A DNA stretch of 16,825 nucleotides from the NCBI GenBank assembly GCA_946414975.1, contig CAMKQS010000028.1, positions 1 to 16,825 of the forward strand. Reading direction: 5' to 3'. Positions 1-7,515 of the stretch are shown piece after piece (positions within the stretch are counted from its first letter, which is position 1; each line of letters starts with the position of its first letter). Below the pieces are notes generated by a model. It saw nothing but the letters and a program-made list of their open reading frames with translations, was not told the origin of the DNA and searched no databases. The position numbers and the translations under genes were made by a program. The stretch is from an uncultured Caryophanales bacterium. Its GTDB lineage: Bacteria > Bacillota_I > Bacilli_A > RF39 > UBA660.

Positions 1-212
1 TTATATCCACTAGGACATGTTGCATTTGCACATACTTTATTTGCATGACTCGTTTTTGTTACTTCTTTACGACATACTCCTGCTTCAAATTTATAACCAT
101 TAGGGCATGTTGTATTTGAACAAATCTTATTTGCATGAACAGTCTTTTTTACATCTTTACGGCATGAACCTGACCATTCACTATAACCTGATGGACAACC
201 CCAATTTGTACA
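1..212 (-). repeat. 90-nt tandem repeats coding 30-residue Cys repeats
   Basis: Two full units (212-123 and 122-33) and a partial third (32-1) lie in tandem inside the surface-protein gene. Each unit encodes C-x4-CP-x-GY-x4-G-x-CRK-x-V-x-KT-x-HANK, with three cysteines per 30 residues. The repeats stay in frame and diverge in sequence, which points to a selected protein repeat. The array runs out of the window, so its copy number is unknown. Confidence 0.85.
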
Positions 213-2201
213 TGTTTTACTTGTATCACTACCGTCATCATAATAAGTACCGTCATCATAACCATCATCATATATTATATAATCATCGCCATAATAATAA
301 TCTCCAGAAGATCCACCTGAAATAATTTCTTCTATAGTATCTTCTTCATCTACCGTATCACAATTTGAACATACAGTAAATGTTTGAGTTTTTTCTTTAT
401 CTACTTGTTTCTTACAAGAAGAATCACTATAAATTAACACTTCTCCATATCTTTTTCCAGACATATATAAACCTTTAGTCTGAACTTCTCCTGGAATTAC
501 TTTTTGACAACTAGATGTATAATTCAACTTTCCATTCAAATATGTCTTCCATAAATAATAATACTGATTATCTGTATTATCTACTGAAATATTAAGCTTA
601 TTATAAACCCACGTATTTTTCTTATAAGCTGTAGTTTCATGCTCATCAAACGTTGCAAATACAGGACTACAACCATTACATGGAATTTTCTTTGTTCTAA
701 TTTCACTACCTACTTTAGTACTACAAGATGAATCATCATATATTTGGATTCCACCCTGTCTTTCTGCAAACATAGTTAATGTTTTTGCAGCAATAGTTCC
801 AGGTATTACCTCTTGACAATTTGACTTGTAACTTTCTATTCCATAAGCATAAGTTCTCCATATATAATAATATTGTTTTTCATCTAAAACTGTAAATGTT
901 GGTACAACATTTATTACTTCGCCTTTTTTAGCTACATCTTCATAAAATTCAGTTTGCAACTTAACACTTACTGGTGTAGTTTCAACAGTTGAATCGACAT
1001 TACAATTTGAACAAGTGTATTTTGCACTTTCAATACCCTTTATCTTATTACTACAACTATTATCAGAATAAACATTTAATTTTATTTGCGTTGTACCATC
1101 CAAAATAAATGAGCCTTTTTGTTCACCTTGAACTATTTTTGTACAATCGCTTTTACTCTTTAATGTATCATTTGAATAATTCTCCAAAACATAGTAATAA
1201 GTATTATCAATATCTTTAACATCAAATTCAAAATTTAATGTATAATTTGTATTCTTTTCAAGTGAAGTATTATTATCTTGTGGTTTAAACTGAACAAGAA
1301 TTGGTTCTGATTTTGAATTATCTTCTCCCCACTTTGCTATTAAAACATATTCCTCTCCTGCTCTTGTAATACCTTCTTTTATTTCTGCTCCATCATCAAA
1401 CACGTATTCTCCATATTCACATTTCAATGCAACAAAATAATTCTCCTTTATTTTATCAGCTGTATAGCAAAGTTTTTCTTTTGTTGTCTTATTATATAAT
1501 TTCCATCCTAAAAATACTTTATTATTATTTGTAAATGTATTTTTTGGTATTTTAACTGTTTCTTTTTCTTTGGAAACCATTTTTTCAATTTTTCCTATTC
1601 CGCCATTACCATCAAATTCAATAGTATATTCTTGATTATTTACATTACTATTATTATTCTTTAATACTGCTGGTTTAGTTTCAATTTTTGAACATTCATC
1701 ACCATCCAATTTATAATCTTTTGGACATACTCTTTCTATACCAATTTGCTCAGAATGTACACCACTAGAACCATTCGAAGTTGAAAAATGATTTGAAAGT
1801 ATTTTAACATCATAACTATTTAATGTTCCATTTTTATCTATATCCGCAGCTAAAGTTTGAAATTCTGAAAATTGAACATTAGAACTTTTTGCAACAAATT
1901 CTTCTAATTTTTTTAAATCTTTAGCAGTTACTTTTCCATCTTCGTCAACATCACCTAATAATGCAGCTTTTTTTATCGTCTTCTTTACACAATTAGTACC
2001 ATCTAAAGAATAAGACTGATCTTCACAATAATAATCTGTAACTGAATTACCCATTAACTTTGAAAATGATCCAGTTGTTATCAATACAGCAACCAAGGCA
2101 ACCAAAAATACAGGTGTTCCATAATATATAATTTTCTTTATTTTTCTTTTTTTTACTTCCTCATTAGTTGGTCTACCAATATGATTTTTTTTATTAAACA
2201 T
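1..2201 (-). CDS. Modular surface protein, 3' end outside window (dockerin-like, InlB-like, Cys-rich repeats)
   Basis: The reading frame is open from ATG at 2201 to the window edge (733 codons seen, no stop). The start has AAGGAG at 2208-2213. Residues 1-23 are basic and contain GRPTNEE; residues about 24-46 form one hydrophobic segment, so this is a signal anchor or signal peptide with the rest outside. Residues about 82-139 form a dockerin-like pair of calcium loops: D84, D86, D88, G89, D95 and D120, D122, N124, G125, D131. Residues about 190-291 resemble an InlB B-repeat (Listeria-Bacteroides repeat), from YTIEFDGNGG to a closing AKW. Three units of about 100 residues follow, each with four cysteines and a final CxxC. 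Then come a Gly/Asp/Tyr-rich linker and 30-residue Cys repeats. It is likely an adhesin or cell-surface assembly protein; ligand unknown. No LPXTG can be seen because the C-terminus is missing. It has its own promoter and sits downstream of the polC terminator. Confidence 0.85.
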   Translation of the reverse strand, partial: MFNKKNHIGRPTNEEVKKRKIKKIIYYGTPVFLVALVAVLITTGSFSKLMGNSVTDYYCEDQSYSLDGTNCVKKTIKKAALLGDVDEDGKVTAKDLKKLEEFVAKSSNVQFSEFQTLAADIDKNGTLNSYDVKILSNHFSTSNGSSGVHSEQIGIERVCPKDYKLDGDECSKIETKPAVLKNNNSNVNNQEYTIEFDGNGGIGKIEKMVSKEKETVKIPKNTFTNNNKVFLGWKLYNKTTKEKLCYTADKIKENYFVALKCEYGEYVFDDGAEIKEGITRAGEEYVLIAKWGEDNSKSEPILVQFKPQDNNTSLEKNTNYTLNFEFDVKDIDNTYYYVLENYSNDTLKSKSDCTKIVQGEQKGSFILDGTTQIKLNVYSDNSCSNKIKGIESAKYTCSNCNVDSTVETTPVSVKLQTEFYEDVAKKGEVINVVPTFTVLDEKQYYYIWRTYAYGIESYKSNCQEVIPGTIAAKTLTMFAERQGGIQIYDDSSCSTKVGSEIRTKKIPCNGCSPVFATFDEHETTAYKKNTWVYNKLNISVDNTDNQYYYLWKTYLNGKLNYTSSCQKVIPGEVQTKGLYMSGKRYGEVLIYSDSSCKKQVDKEKTQTFTVCSNCDTVDEEDTIEEIISGGSSGDYYYGDDYIIYDDGYDDGTYYDDGSDTSKTCTNWGCPSGYSEWSGSCRKDVKKTVHANKICSNTTCPNGYKFEAGVCRKEVTKTSHANKVCANATCPSGY
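360..1302 (-). repeat. Three tandem Cys-rich units of about 100 residues
   Basis: Units lie at about 1302-1002, 984-669 and 668-360. Each begins with a strand-like segment (PILVQF, PVSVKL, PVFATF). Each then has a YYY-x2-x-x-Y core (YYYVLENY, YYYIWRTY, YYYLWKTY), a cysteine followed by a V-x-G turn, a YSD/YDDxSC motif, and a final CSNC or CNGC. The alternating hydrophobic pattern suggests all-beta, Ig-like domains held by two disulfides; that fold is inference. No named family was recognised. Confidence 0.7.
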
Positions 2202-2213
2202 TTTTACTCCTTC

Positions 2214-2258
2214 CTAAACATATTTTTCATACAAATTTTTTTCATTCTCAAATAACAC
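2214..2258 (-). other. Possible leader peptide ORF before the surface-protein gene
   Basis: A strong AGGAGG (2263-2268) lies about 60 nt before the gene's own ribosome binding site, too far to serve the ATG at 2201. Four nt below it a GTG opens a 14-codon frame that ends in TAG at 2216-2214, just ahead of the gene's GAAGGAG. An overlapping GTG at 2260 opens an alternative 18-codon frame ending in TAA at 2204, which would run through the downstream ribosome binding site. Either could couple or attenuate translation. Expression is not shown. Confidence 0.25.
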
Positions 2259-2284
2259 ACCGCCTCCTACCTTAAAAAAAGGTT

Positions 2285-2313
2285 ATCATAAAAAATATAT
2301 TTTTTCAAGGTAA
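2285..2313 (-). promoter_or_regulatory. Putative promoter of the surface-protein gene
   Basis: A good -10 TATGAT (2290-2285) has a weak -35 TTACCT (2313-2308) 17 nt upstream. The predicted transcript starts near 2278 and leaves a leader of about 77 nt that contains the extra AGGAGG. A competing reading uses TTGAAA as -35 and TAACCT as -10, also with a 17-nt spacer, from the same stretch. Confidence 0.45.
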
Positions 2314-2333
2314 TTATGAAATTTTTGTGAAAT

Positions 2334-2364
2334 AAAAAAATAGTTTTTTTATTTTAACTATTTT
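2334..2364 (-). terminator. Intrinsic terminator after polC
   Basis: On the minus strand, 9-nt arms AAAATAGTT and AACTATTTT (2364-2356 and 2345-2337) enclose a 10-nt A-rich loop and run into a T tract. It lies 12 nt past the polC stop codon. The stem is AT-rich and so weak on its own, but the placement is apt. Confidence 0.6.
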
Positions 2365-2375
2365 AATAAATTTTT

Positions 2376-5300
2376 TTAAAAAAGACTTAATTGATTTGAC
2401 TCTTCCATTCCATCAAATATGCCCATCATTTTCATTTTGTCAATCAAAGTTCCAGATACCTTAGCACGACGTTGAACTTCTTCAATACTTAAAAATTCTC
2501 TTTTACTTCTTTCAGCAACTATATTTTTAGCAACCGTATCACCTAATCCATCTATCGATGAAAATGGAGGATAAACCTCTGTTTCGTTTTTTACTTTAAA
2601 TGTAGTTGCTTCACTTTCATTTAAATCAATTGGTAAAAATTTAATTCCCCTAGCAGTTGCCTCAAGCGCTAATTTTAATGTATCTAAAACAGATAATTCT
2701 TTTTTCGATGCTTCATAACCTTTATTTACAATTTCTTCCATTTTTCTTTTAATAGCATCATATCCATTAATCATAACATCTATATCATAATCAGTAATAC
2801 GAGCAGAAAAATAAGTAGCATAATATAATACCGGCATGTGAACTTTAAACCAAGCAATTCTAAAAGCACTAATAACATATGCAGCGGCATGAGCCTTTGG
2901 AAACATATATTTTATTTTTCCACATGATTCAATAAACCATTTTTCAATTCCTGAATCTTCCATTAATTTAACATATTCTAGCCATAATTCTTTATCTTTC
3001 GGCTTACTAGCTCTTCCTTTACGAACAAATTCCATAATCTTAAAAGCTTTAATAGGTTCAACCCCATGATACATTAAATACACCATTATATCATCACGAC
3101 ATCCTATAACCTCTTTAAAAGGCACAACTTTGTTTCTAATAAGTTCTTGAGCATTACCAAGCCATACATCAGTTCCATGCGATAATCCTGATATTTTTAT
3201 AAGCTCTGAAAATGTTGTCGGTTTAGTATCAACAAGCATACCTATTGTAAATGGAGTGCCAAATTCAGGTATTCCAAGCGTTCCTGTTTCATTCATAATC
3301 TGTTCTTTTGTAACACCAAGTGGCTTTGGTGATAAAAATATATCCATAGTCTCTTTATCATCAAGAGGAACAGTTGTTACATCCATACCAGATAAATCTT
3401 GTAACATACGTAATTGTGTCGGATCAGAATGACCTAAAATATCTAGTTTTAATACATCTTGATCTATAGCATGATAATCAAAATGCGTAGTACGCCAAGC
3501 TGAATTTGGATCATCAGCTGGAAACTGAAAAGGAGTAAAATCAAATACATCCATATAACCAGGAATTACAACTATTCCACCTGGATGCTGTCCTGTTGTT
3601 CTCTTAACTCCTGTACATCCTATTGCAATTCTTTCAATTTCTGCTGTATTCATAACAATATTTTTATCTTCACAATATCCTTTAACAAAGCCAAAAGCAG
3701 TTTTATCAGCAACAGTACCAATAGTACCAGCACGATATACATTATCAACACCAAATAAAACCTTGGTATAATCATGAGCTGATGCTTGATTTAAATCAGA
3801 AAAGTTTAAATCTATATCTGGTACCTTGTCTGCATTAAATCCTAAGAATGTAGCAAATGGCATATCTTGACCATCTTTATATAAAGATTCGCCACACTTT
3901 GGACATAACTTATCAGGCAAATCAAAACCACTAGAGTATTCCTTACCTAAAGCTTCTCCATTATCATCATTAAATATACTATGTTTACATTTAAGACATC
4001 GATAATGAGCAGGAAGTGGATTAACCTCAGTAATACCCATCATAGTAGCTACAAATGAAGAACCAACAGAACCACGCGAACCTACTAAATAACCTTCATC
4101 ATTAGAGTGTTTTACAAGTTTTTGAGCAATTAGATAAATAACGTCAAATCCTCCACCAATAATACCTCCTAGTGTTTTTTTGACCTTTTTTTCCAATTCA
4201 TTACCCTCAAGTTGGTCTCTTTTTTCTATATTATGTCGAACTAATTCCTTTACAGCATCAAATCCTTTTAATATTACTTCATGTAATCTTTTAAATGATT
4301 CTGCTTCATATAAAGATTGATCAACACTCTCTTCATCAAGTATATCTTTAATACTATTTAAAACTGCATCACCATATAATTCTTTAGCAATTCTCTCTTC
4401 TATATTATATGGAAGCGGATTACCATACCAATTACTAGCCTTAGTGTAAACTAAATCAGTAACTGTCTCTACAGATTTATCAATTTTTGGAGAAAAAGGA
4501 ACTCCACCAGTTTCAATAATAACTTCTATTATTTCAATCATATCTGCAATTTTATTAGTATTAGTAACAACTATTTCAAATGCTTTATCATCACCTAAAT
4601 ATTCAAAATCATCAAGCATTTCACGCGTTGTTCTAAAATATTGTGATGGTATCTTTTTTATATCCCTTTTAGCAAGAGGATGTCTACCACCACCCGGTAC
4701 TTTTTGATTTACAATTACTTCACGATATATTGTATCATCCTTATTTAACTGGTGGACATCCCCAGTTGCAACTACAATCTTACCAGCATCTTCTGTAACT
4801 CTCAATATCTTTTTTACATGTTCAATAAGCTCTATCTTAGAATCAAAATCTCCCATTTGAAGCAAATGATCATAAACATCAAGAGGTTGAATTTCAACGT
4901 AGTCATAAAAATTTATTATATTAGTAAGTTCTTCATCACTTTTACTACGTGCCTCTGTAAATACTTCTGATTCATAACAGCCACTACCAATTAATAAACC
5001 TTCCCTTAATTCTTCTATTTTACTTCGAAGAATTCTAGGTGTTTTATATAAATATGTTGTATTAGCTAAACTTACAATTTTGAACAAATTCTTTAATCCA
5101 ACTTTATTCTTTACAAGAATATTTATATGATGTGGACGACCATATTTATGTATCTCATTTTTATCAACTAACTTATCTAAATCACTAATAAGTTCAAAAT
5201 TACGTGAAATTAATTTTTCAAGCATCTTATGGAATACTAAAGCTGTTCCCTCTGCATCATAATCTCCTCTATGATGTGATTCTTCATCAAATGGTACATT

Positions 5301-6986
5301 GTATCTTTTTACAAGTGCGGATAAACTATGCCTAGCATATGTATTATCCATTGTTCTAGATAGTTCAAGAGTATCTATAACTGTATTTTTAAATTCTCCT
5401 AAATTATATTTATGATATGCCATTTCAATAAATGATGTATCAAATTTGGCATTATGTGCCACCATAGGCAAATCACCTATCCACTCTTTAAAAGACTTTA
5501 CTGCCTCTTCTTCATTTCTTTTTCCTTGAAGCATCTCATCAGTAATACTAGTTACCTCAGTAATACGTTCTGGAAGAGGTCTACCTGGATTAATTAATTC
5601 ATCATATTTTTCGATAATAACTCCTTTATTAATCTTAACTGCACCTATTTCAATTATTGAATCCTTACCACCAGCATTAAATCCTGTAGTTTCCAAGTCA
5701 AATACAACATACGTGTTTTCCATAAGATTAGTATCAGATGGACGAACAACTATTTTAACAGTATCATCAATCATTGTTATCTCTGTTCCATATATTGCCT
5801 TAAAAGGCTCTTCGCCATCACCTAACTTTTTATTAACATCGCATACATAATGATAAACAGCAGGATATGCTTGACATCCATTATGATCAGTTATTGCAAT
5901 TGCTTTATGTCCCCATTTATGGGCCATTTTGGCAAGTTCTACAGCATCTACAACACCATCCATTTGACTCATCATAGTATGTGCATGAAGTTCAACTCTT
6001 TTTATTTCAGCATCATCTATCCTTGATTCTAGTTTTCTATCACTTACATTTATATCATTAATTACCAAAGCATCTTCATTAGAATATTTATCTTCCTTTA
6101 CATTACCTCTAAATTTATAAAATACACCTTTATTTAGCAATCCTTTCACTCTATTAGTCTCATCATCACCGTGCAAGAAAATTTTAGCATACATACTATC
6201 TGTATAATCAGTTATCTTAAGCGTAATAATTCTAAGATCAGTACGCGTTTCTCTTACATCAATTCCAAATATACTAGCTTCTACTGTAACATTATTCTGT
6301 ACCCCAGTAATTGTATCAATTCTAATACTATTAGTATCAATCACTCTACCTAATATTGCACGTTCATCATCAACAGTTTCAATAGGCTTAGGTGTATATT
6401 TCTTCTTATATGGATTTTCAATTTCAACAACTTCATCTTTTTTCTCAAATCTCTCTTTACTTACTTGACTATTACTTGCAATAGTATTTTCAATTTCCTT
6501 TACAACTTCATCCTTAGAATCCTCATCAATAATAGAGGTAATATCTATATTAAATCCTGCATTATTAAATGACTTAATTAATTTTGATTTAATGGATAAA
6601 AATTTATCATTCTCTGCTTTAGATGCCACATAAATAGTTACCATATTATCATTTATCTCTATCTTATCAGATAAAAACATAGATAACATTGGACATTTCT
6701 TACTAAATCTTTCTATAAAATATTTAAAGTAATCTACTACTAAATCATTATTCTTTACAATTACATTTACATTAAGCGAAATATGTAAGTCTTTGTAATA
6801 ATTTACCAAGCAACTATATAACTCATCATAAATATTAACAGGTAATATATTATTAATTTCTATATAAAATGTATATTCAGTATGATCCATATTACCAATA
6901 ATCTTTATAAGTCTACCTTCATCAAAATATTCATAATAACTATTTAATTTTAGATTATCAATTAATAACTTAAGCTTACTATCCAT
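2376..6986 (-). CDS. polC: DNA polymerase III subunit alpha, PolC type
   Basis: This is the replicative polymerase of low-GC Gram-positives, with built-in 3'-5' proofreading. From ATG 6986 it is 1536 residues, slightly longer than the usual 1430-1470. Order seen: N-terminal domain (1 to about 180); OB fold (about 219-325); PHP domain starting at LHAH (H334, H336); a DEDDh exonuclease inserted in the PHP (D430, E432, D516, H572, D577); PHP remainder from about residue 745. The polymerase follows, with zinc-type cysteines C997, C1000, C1028, C1031 and catalytic aspartates D1057, D1059 (PDIDLNFSD) and D1182 (LKLDILG). The C-terminus ends in the beta-clamp motif QLSLF. All catalytic residues are present. 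An upstream GTG at 6995 lies inside the ribosome binding site, so 6986 is preferred. Terminators flank it on both sides, which suggests a single-gene transcript. Confidence 0.97.
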   Translation of the reverse strand: MDSKLKLLIDNLKLNSYYEYFDEGRLIKIIGNMDHTEYTFYIEINNILPVNIYDELYSCLVNYYKDLHISLNVNVIVKNNDLVVDYFKYFIERFSKKCPMLSMFLSDKIEINDNMVTIYVASKAENDKFLSIKSKLIKSFNNAGFNIDITSIIDEDSKDEVVKEIENTIASNSQVSKERFEKKDEVVEIENPYKKKYTPKPIETVDDERAILGRVIDTNSIRIDTITGVQNNVTVEASIFGIDVRETRTDLRIITLKITDYTDSMYAKIFLHGDDETNRVKGLLNKGVFYKFRGNVKEDKYSNEDALVINDINVSDRKLESRIDDAEIKRVELHAHTMMSQMDGVVDAVELAKMAHKWGHKAIAITDHNGCQAYPAVYHYVCDVNKKLGDGEEPFKAIYGTEITMIDDTVKIVVRPSDTNLMENTYVVFDLETTGFNAGGKDSIIEIGAVKINKGVIIEKYDELINPGRPLPERITEVTSITDEMLQGKRNEEEAVKSFKEWIGDLPMVAHNAKFDTSFIEMAYHKYNLGEFKNTVIDTLELSRTMDNTYARHSLSALVKRYNVPFDEESHHRGDYDAEGTALVFHKMLEKLISRNFELISDLDKLVDKNEIHKYGRPHHINILVKNKVGLKNLFKIVSLANTTYLYKTPRILRSKIEELREGLLIGSGCYESEVFTEARSKSDEELTNIINFYDYVEIQPLDVYDHLLQMGDFDSKIELIEHVKKILRVTEDAGKIVVATGDVHQLNKDDTIYREVIVNQKVPGGGRHPLAKRDIKKIPSQYFRTTREMLDDFEYLGDDKAFEIVVTNTNKIADMIEIIEVIIETGGVPFSPKIDKSVETVTDLVYTKASNWYGNPLPYNIEERIAKELYGDAVLNSIKDILDEESVDQSLYEAESFKRLHEVILKGFDAVKELVRHNIEKRDQLEGNELEKKVKKTLGGIIGGGFDVIYLIAQKLVKHSNDEGYLVGSRGSVGSSFVATMMGITEVNPLPAHYRCLKCKHSIFNDDNGEALGKEYSSGFDLPDKLCPKCGESLYKDGQDMPFATFLGFNADKVPDIDLNFSDLNQASAHDYTKVLFGVDNVYRAGTIGTVADKTAFGFVKGYCEDKNIVMNTAEIERIAIGCTGVKRTTGQHPGGIVVIPGYMDVFDFTPFQFPADDPNSAWRTTHFDYHAIDQDVLKLDILGHSDPTQLRMLQDLSGMDVTTVPLDDKETMDIFLSPKPLGVTKEQIMNETGTLGIPEFGTPFTIGMLVDTKPTTFSELIKISGLSHGTDVWLGNAQELIRNKVVPFKEVIGCRDDIMVYLMYHGVEPIKAFKIMEFVRKGRASKPKDKELWLEYVKLMEDSGIEKWFIESCGKIKYMFPKAHAAAYVISAFRIAWFKVHMPVLYYATYFSARITDYDIDVMINGYDAIKRKMEEIVNKGYEASKKELSVLDTLKLALEATARGIKFLPIDLNESEATTFKVKNETEVYPPFSSIDGLGDTVAKNIVAERSKREFLSIEEVQRRAKVSGTLIDKMKMMGIFDGMEESNQLSLF

Positions 6987-6991
6987 TAAAA

Positions 6992-6998
6992 CCACCTT
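6992..6998 (-). promoter_or_regulatory. Ribosome binding site that sets the polC start
   Basis: AAGGTGG lies 5 nt ahead of ATG 6986. The alternative GTG at 6995 is inside this motif and has no such site of its own. A TGG-TAAAAT extended -10 lies just upstream (about 7005-7013) and may be the polC promoter, but its -35 is poor. Confidence 0.7.
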
Positions 6999-7012
6999 AT
7001 TTTATTTTACCA

Positions 7013-7041
7013 TGAAAAAAAGTAATTTCATTACTTTTTTC
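7013..7041 (-). terminator. Terminator upstream of polC
   Basis: A perfect 11-bp inverted repeat AAAAAAGTAAT / ATTACTTTTTT (7016-7026 and 7030-7040) with a 3-nt loop is followed by Ts on either strand. On the minus strand it would stop transcripts arriving from the 7516-10218 gene or the decayed stretch. It reads equally well on the plus strand, but no plus-strand gene ends here. Confidence 0.7.
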
Positions 7042-7067
7042 TACATTTTTTACTATTTTATTACTGC

Positions 7068-7190
7068 TTAGTTTAAAACTGATTTATTTAGGGTTATTAC
7101 TTGTTGGACACCTAAACCATTACTGTCATCATTTCTTCTATAGACAGAACAATAACAAGAACTCCCATACATATTTCTATTCCATTCATC
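7068..7190 (-). pseudogene. 3' remnant of a decayed gene
   Basis: A 40-codon open stretch runs to TAA (7070-7068). It contains MYGSSCYCSVYRRNDDSN and ends LGVQQVITLNKSVLN. The tail resembles the GVRPVITL-type C-terminus that I associate with secreted or pilin-like proteins of gut Firmicutes, with RP changed to QQ; that comparison is from memory. No start codon with a ribosome binding site precedes it, and a TAA lies directly upstream in frame. It sits just before a terminator, where a gene's 3' end would be. The parent family is uncertain. Confidence 0.5.
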
Positions 7191-7262
7191 TTAAGTGGAT
7201 TAAAGCCATTTTAAGATTTTTATATTTTTATCCTTATAACTCTACGTTAAATACTATTTAAA

Positions 7263-7489
7263 TTAGATACATTTAATATTTTTTAATTCATCGTTTTAAT
7301 AATCATCTATTGATCGTCCAATTATTATATTTTGCTACTTTTGTATATATGCAATAATTGCTTTCATCTTATTATCAACATTGATATCAAATATAATTGT
7401 AAAAATTCATCATCACTAATTTCAAATATATTTTTATTTAGCACAGCGCCACGACCAATAGATGAATTTAATTTTCTTAATTTTAAGAA
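7263..7489 (-). pseudogene. Frameshifted gene fragment of unknown family
   Basis: From 7489 one frame encodes LNSSIGRGAVLNKNIFEI and then SDDEFLQLY. Restoring one T at about 7388-7391 joins it to DINVDNKMKAIIAYIQK in the next frame. That frame continues through TAG 7337-7335 (IIIGRSIDDY after it) and further stops to 7263. Protein-like composition interrupted by one slip and several stops indicates a decayed gene. It starts 27 nt past the stop of the 900-residue gene. I do not recognise the family. Between here and the remnant at 7190 nothing else was seen. Confidence 0.45.
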
Positions 7490-7515
7490 CTACTATTAAA
7501 GAGTATTATTGTATT

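Noticed and set aside
1..212. Regular 90-nt repeats as a possible CRISPR array
   Set aside because: There are no short identical repeats with unique spacers; the whole unit repeats, stays in frame and diverges as protein-coding repeats do.
107..325. Plus-strand ORF rich in His, Tyr and Asn
   Set aside because: It is the antisense shadow of the Asp/Tyr-rich linker and Cys repeats of the surface protein; no ribosome binding site and low-complexity composition.
4752..6353. Plus-strand short ORFs inside polC
   Set aside because: Shadows of the conserved polC frame, without ribosome binding sites or recognisable products.
7474..7489. Palindrome TTCTTAATTTTAAGAA as terminator of the 900-residue gene
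   Set aside because: The loop is only 2 nt and no T tract follows on the minus strand; the hairpin at 7013-7041 is a better stop.
7042..7515. tRNA, small RNA or riboswitch in the gene-poor stretches
   Set aside because: I found no cloverleaf, no T-box motif and no GC-richer structured core; the content is better explained by decayed coding sequence.
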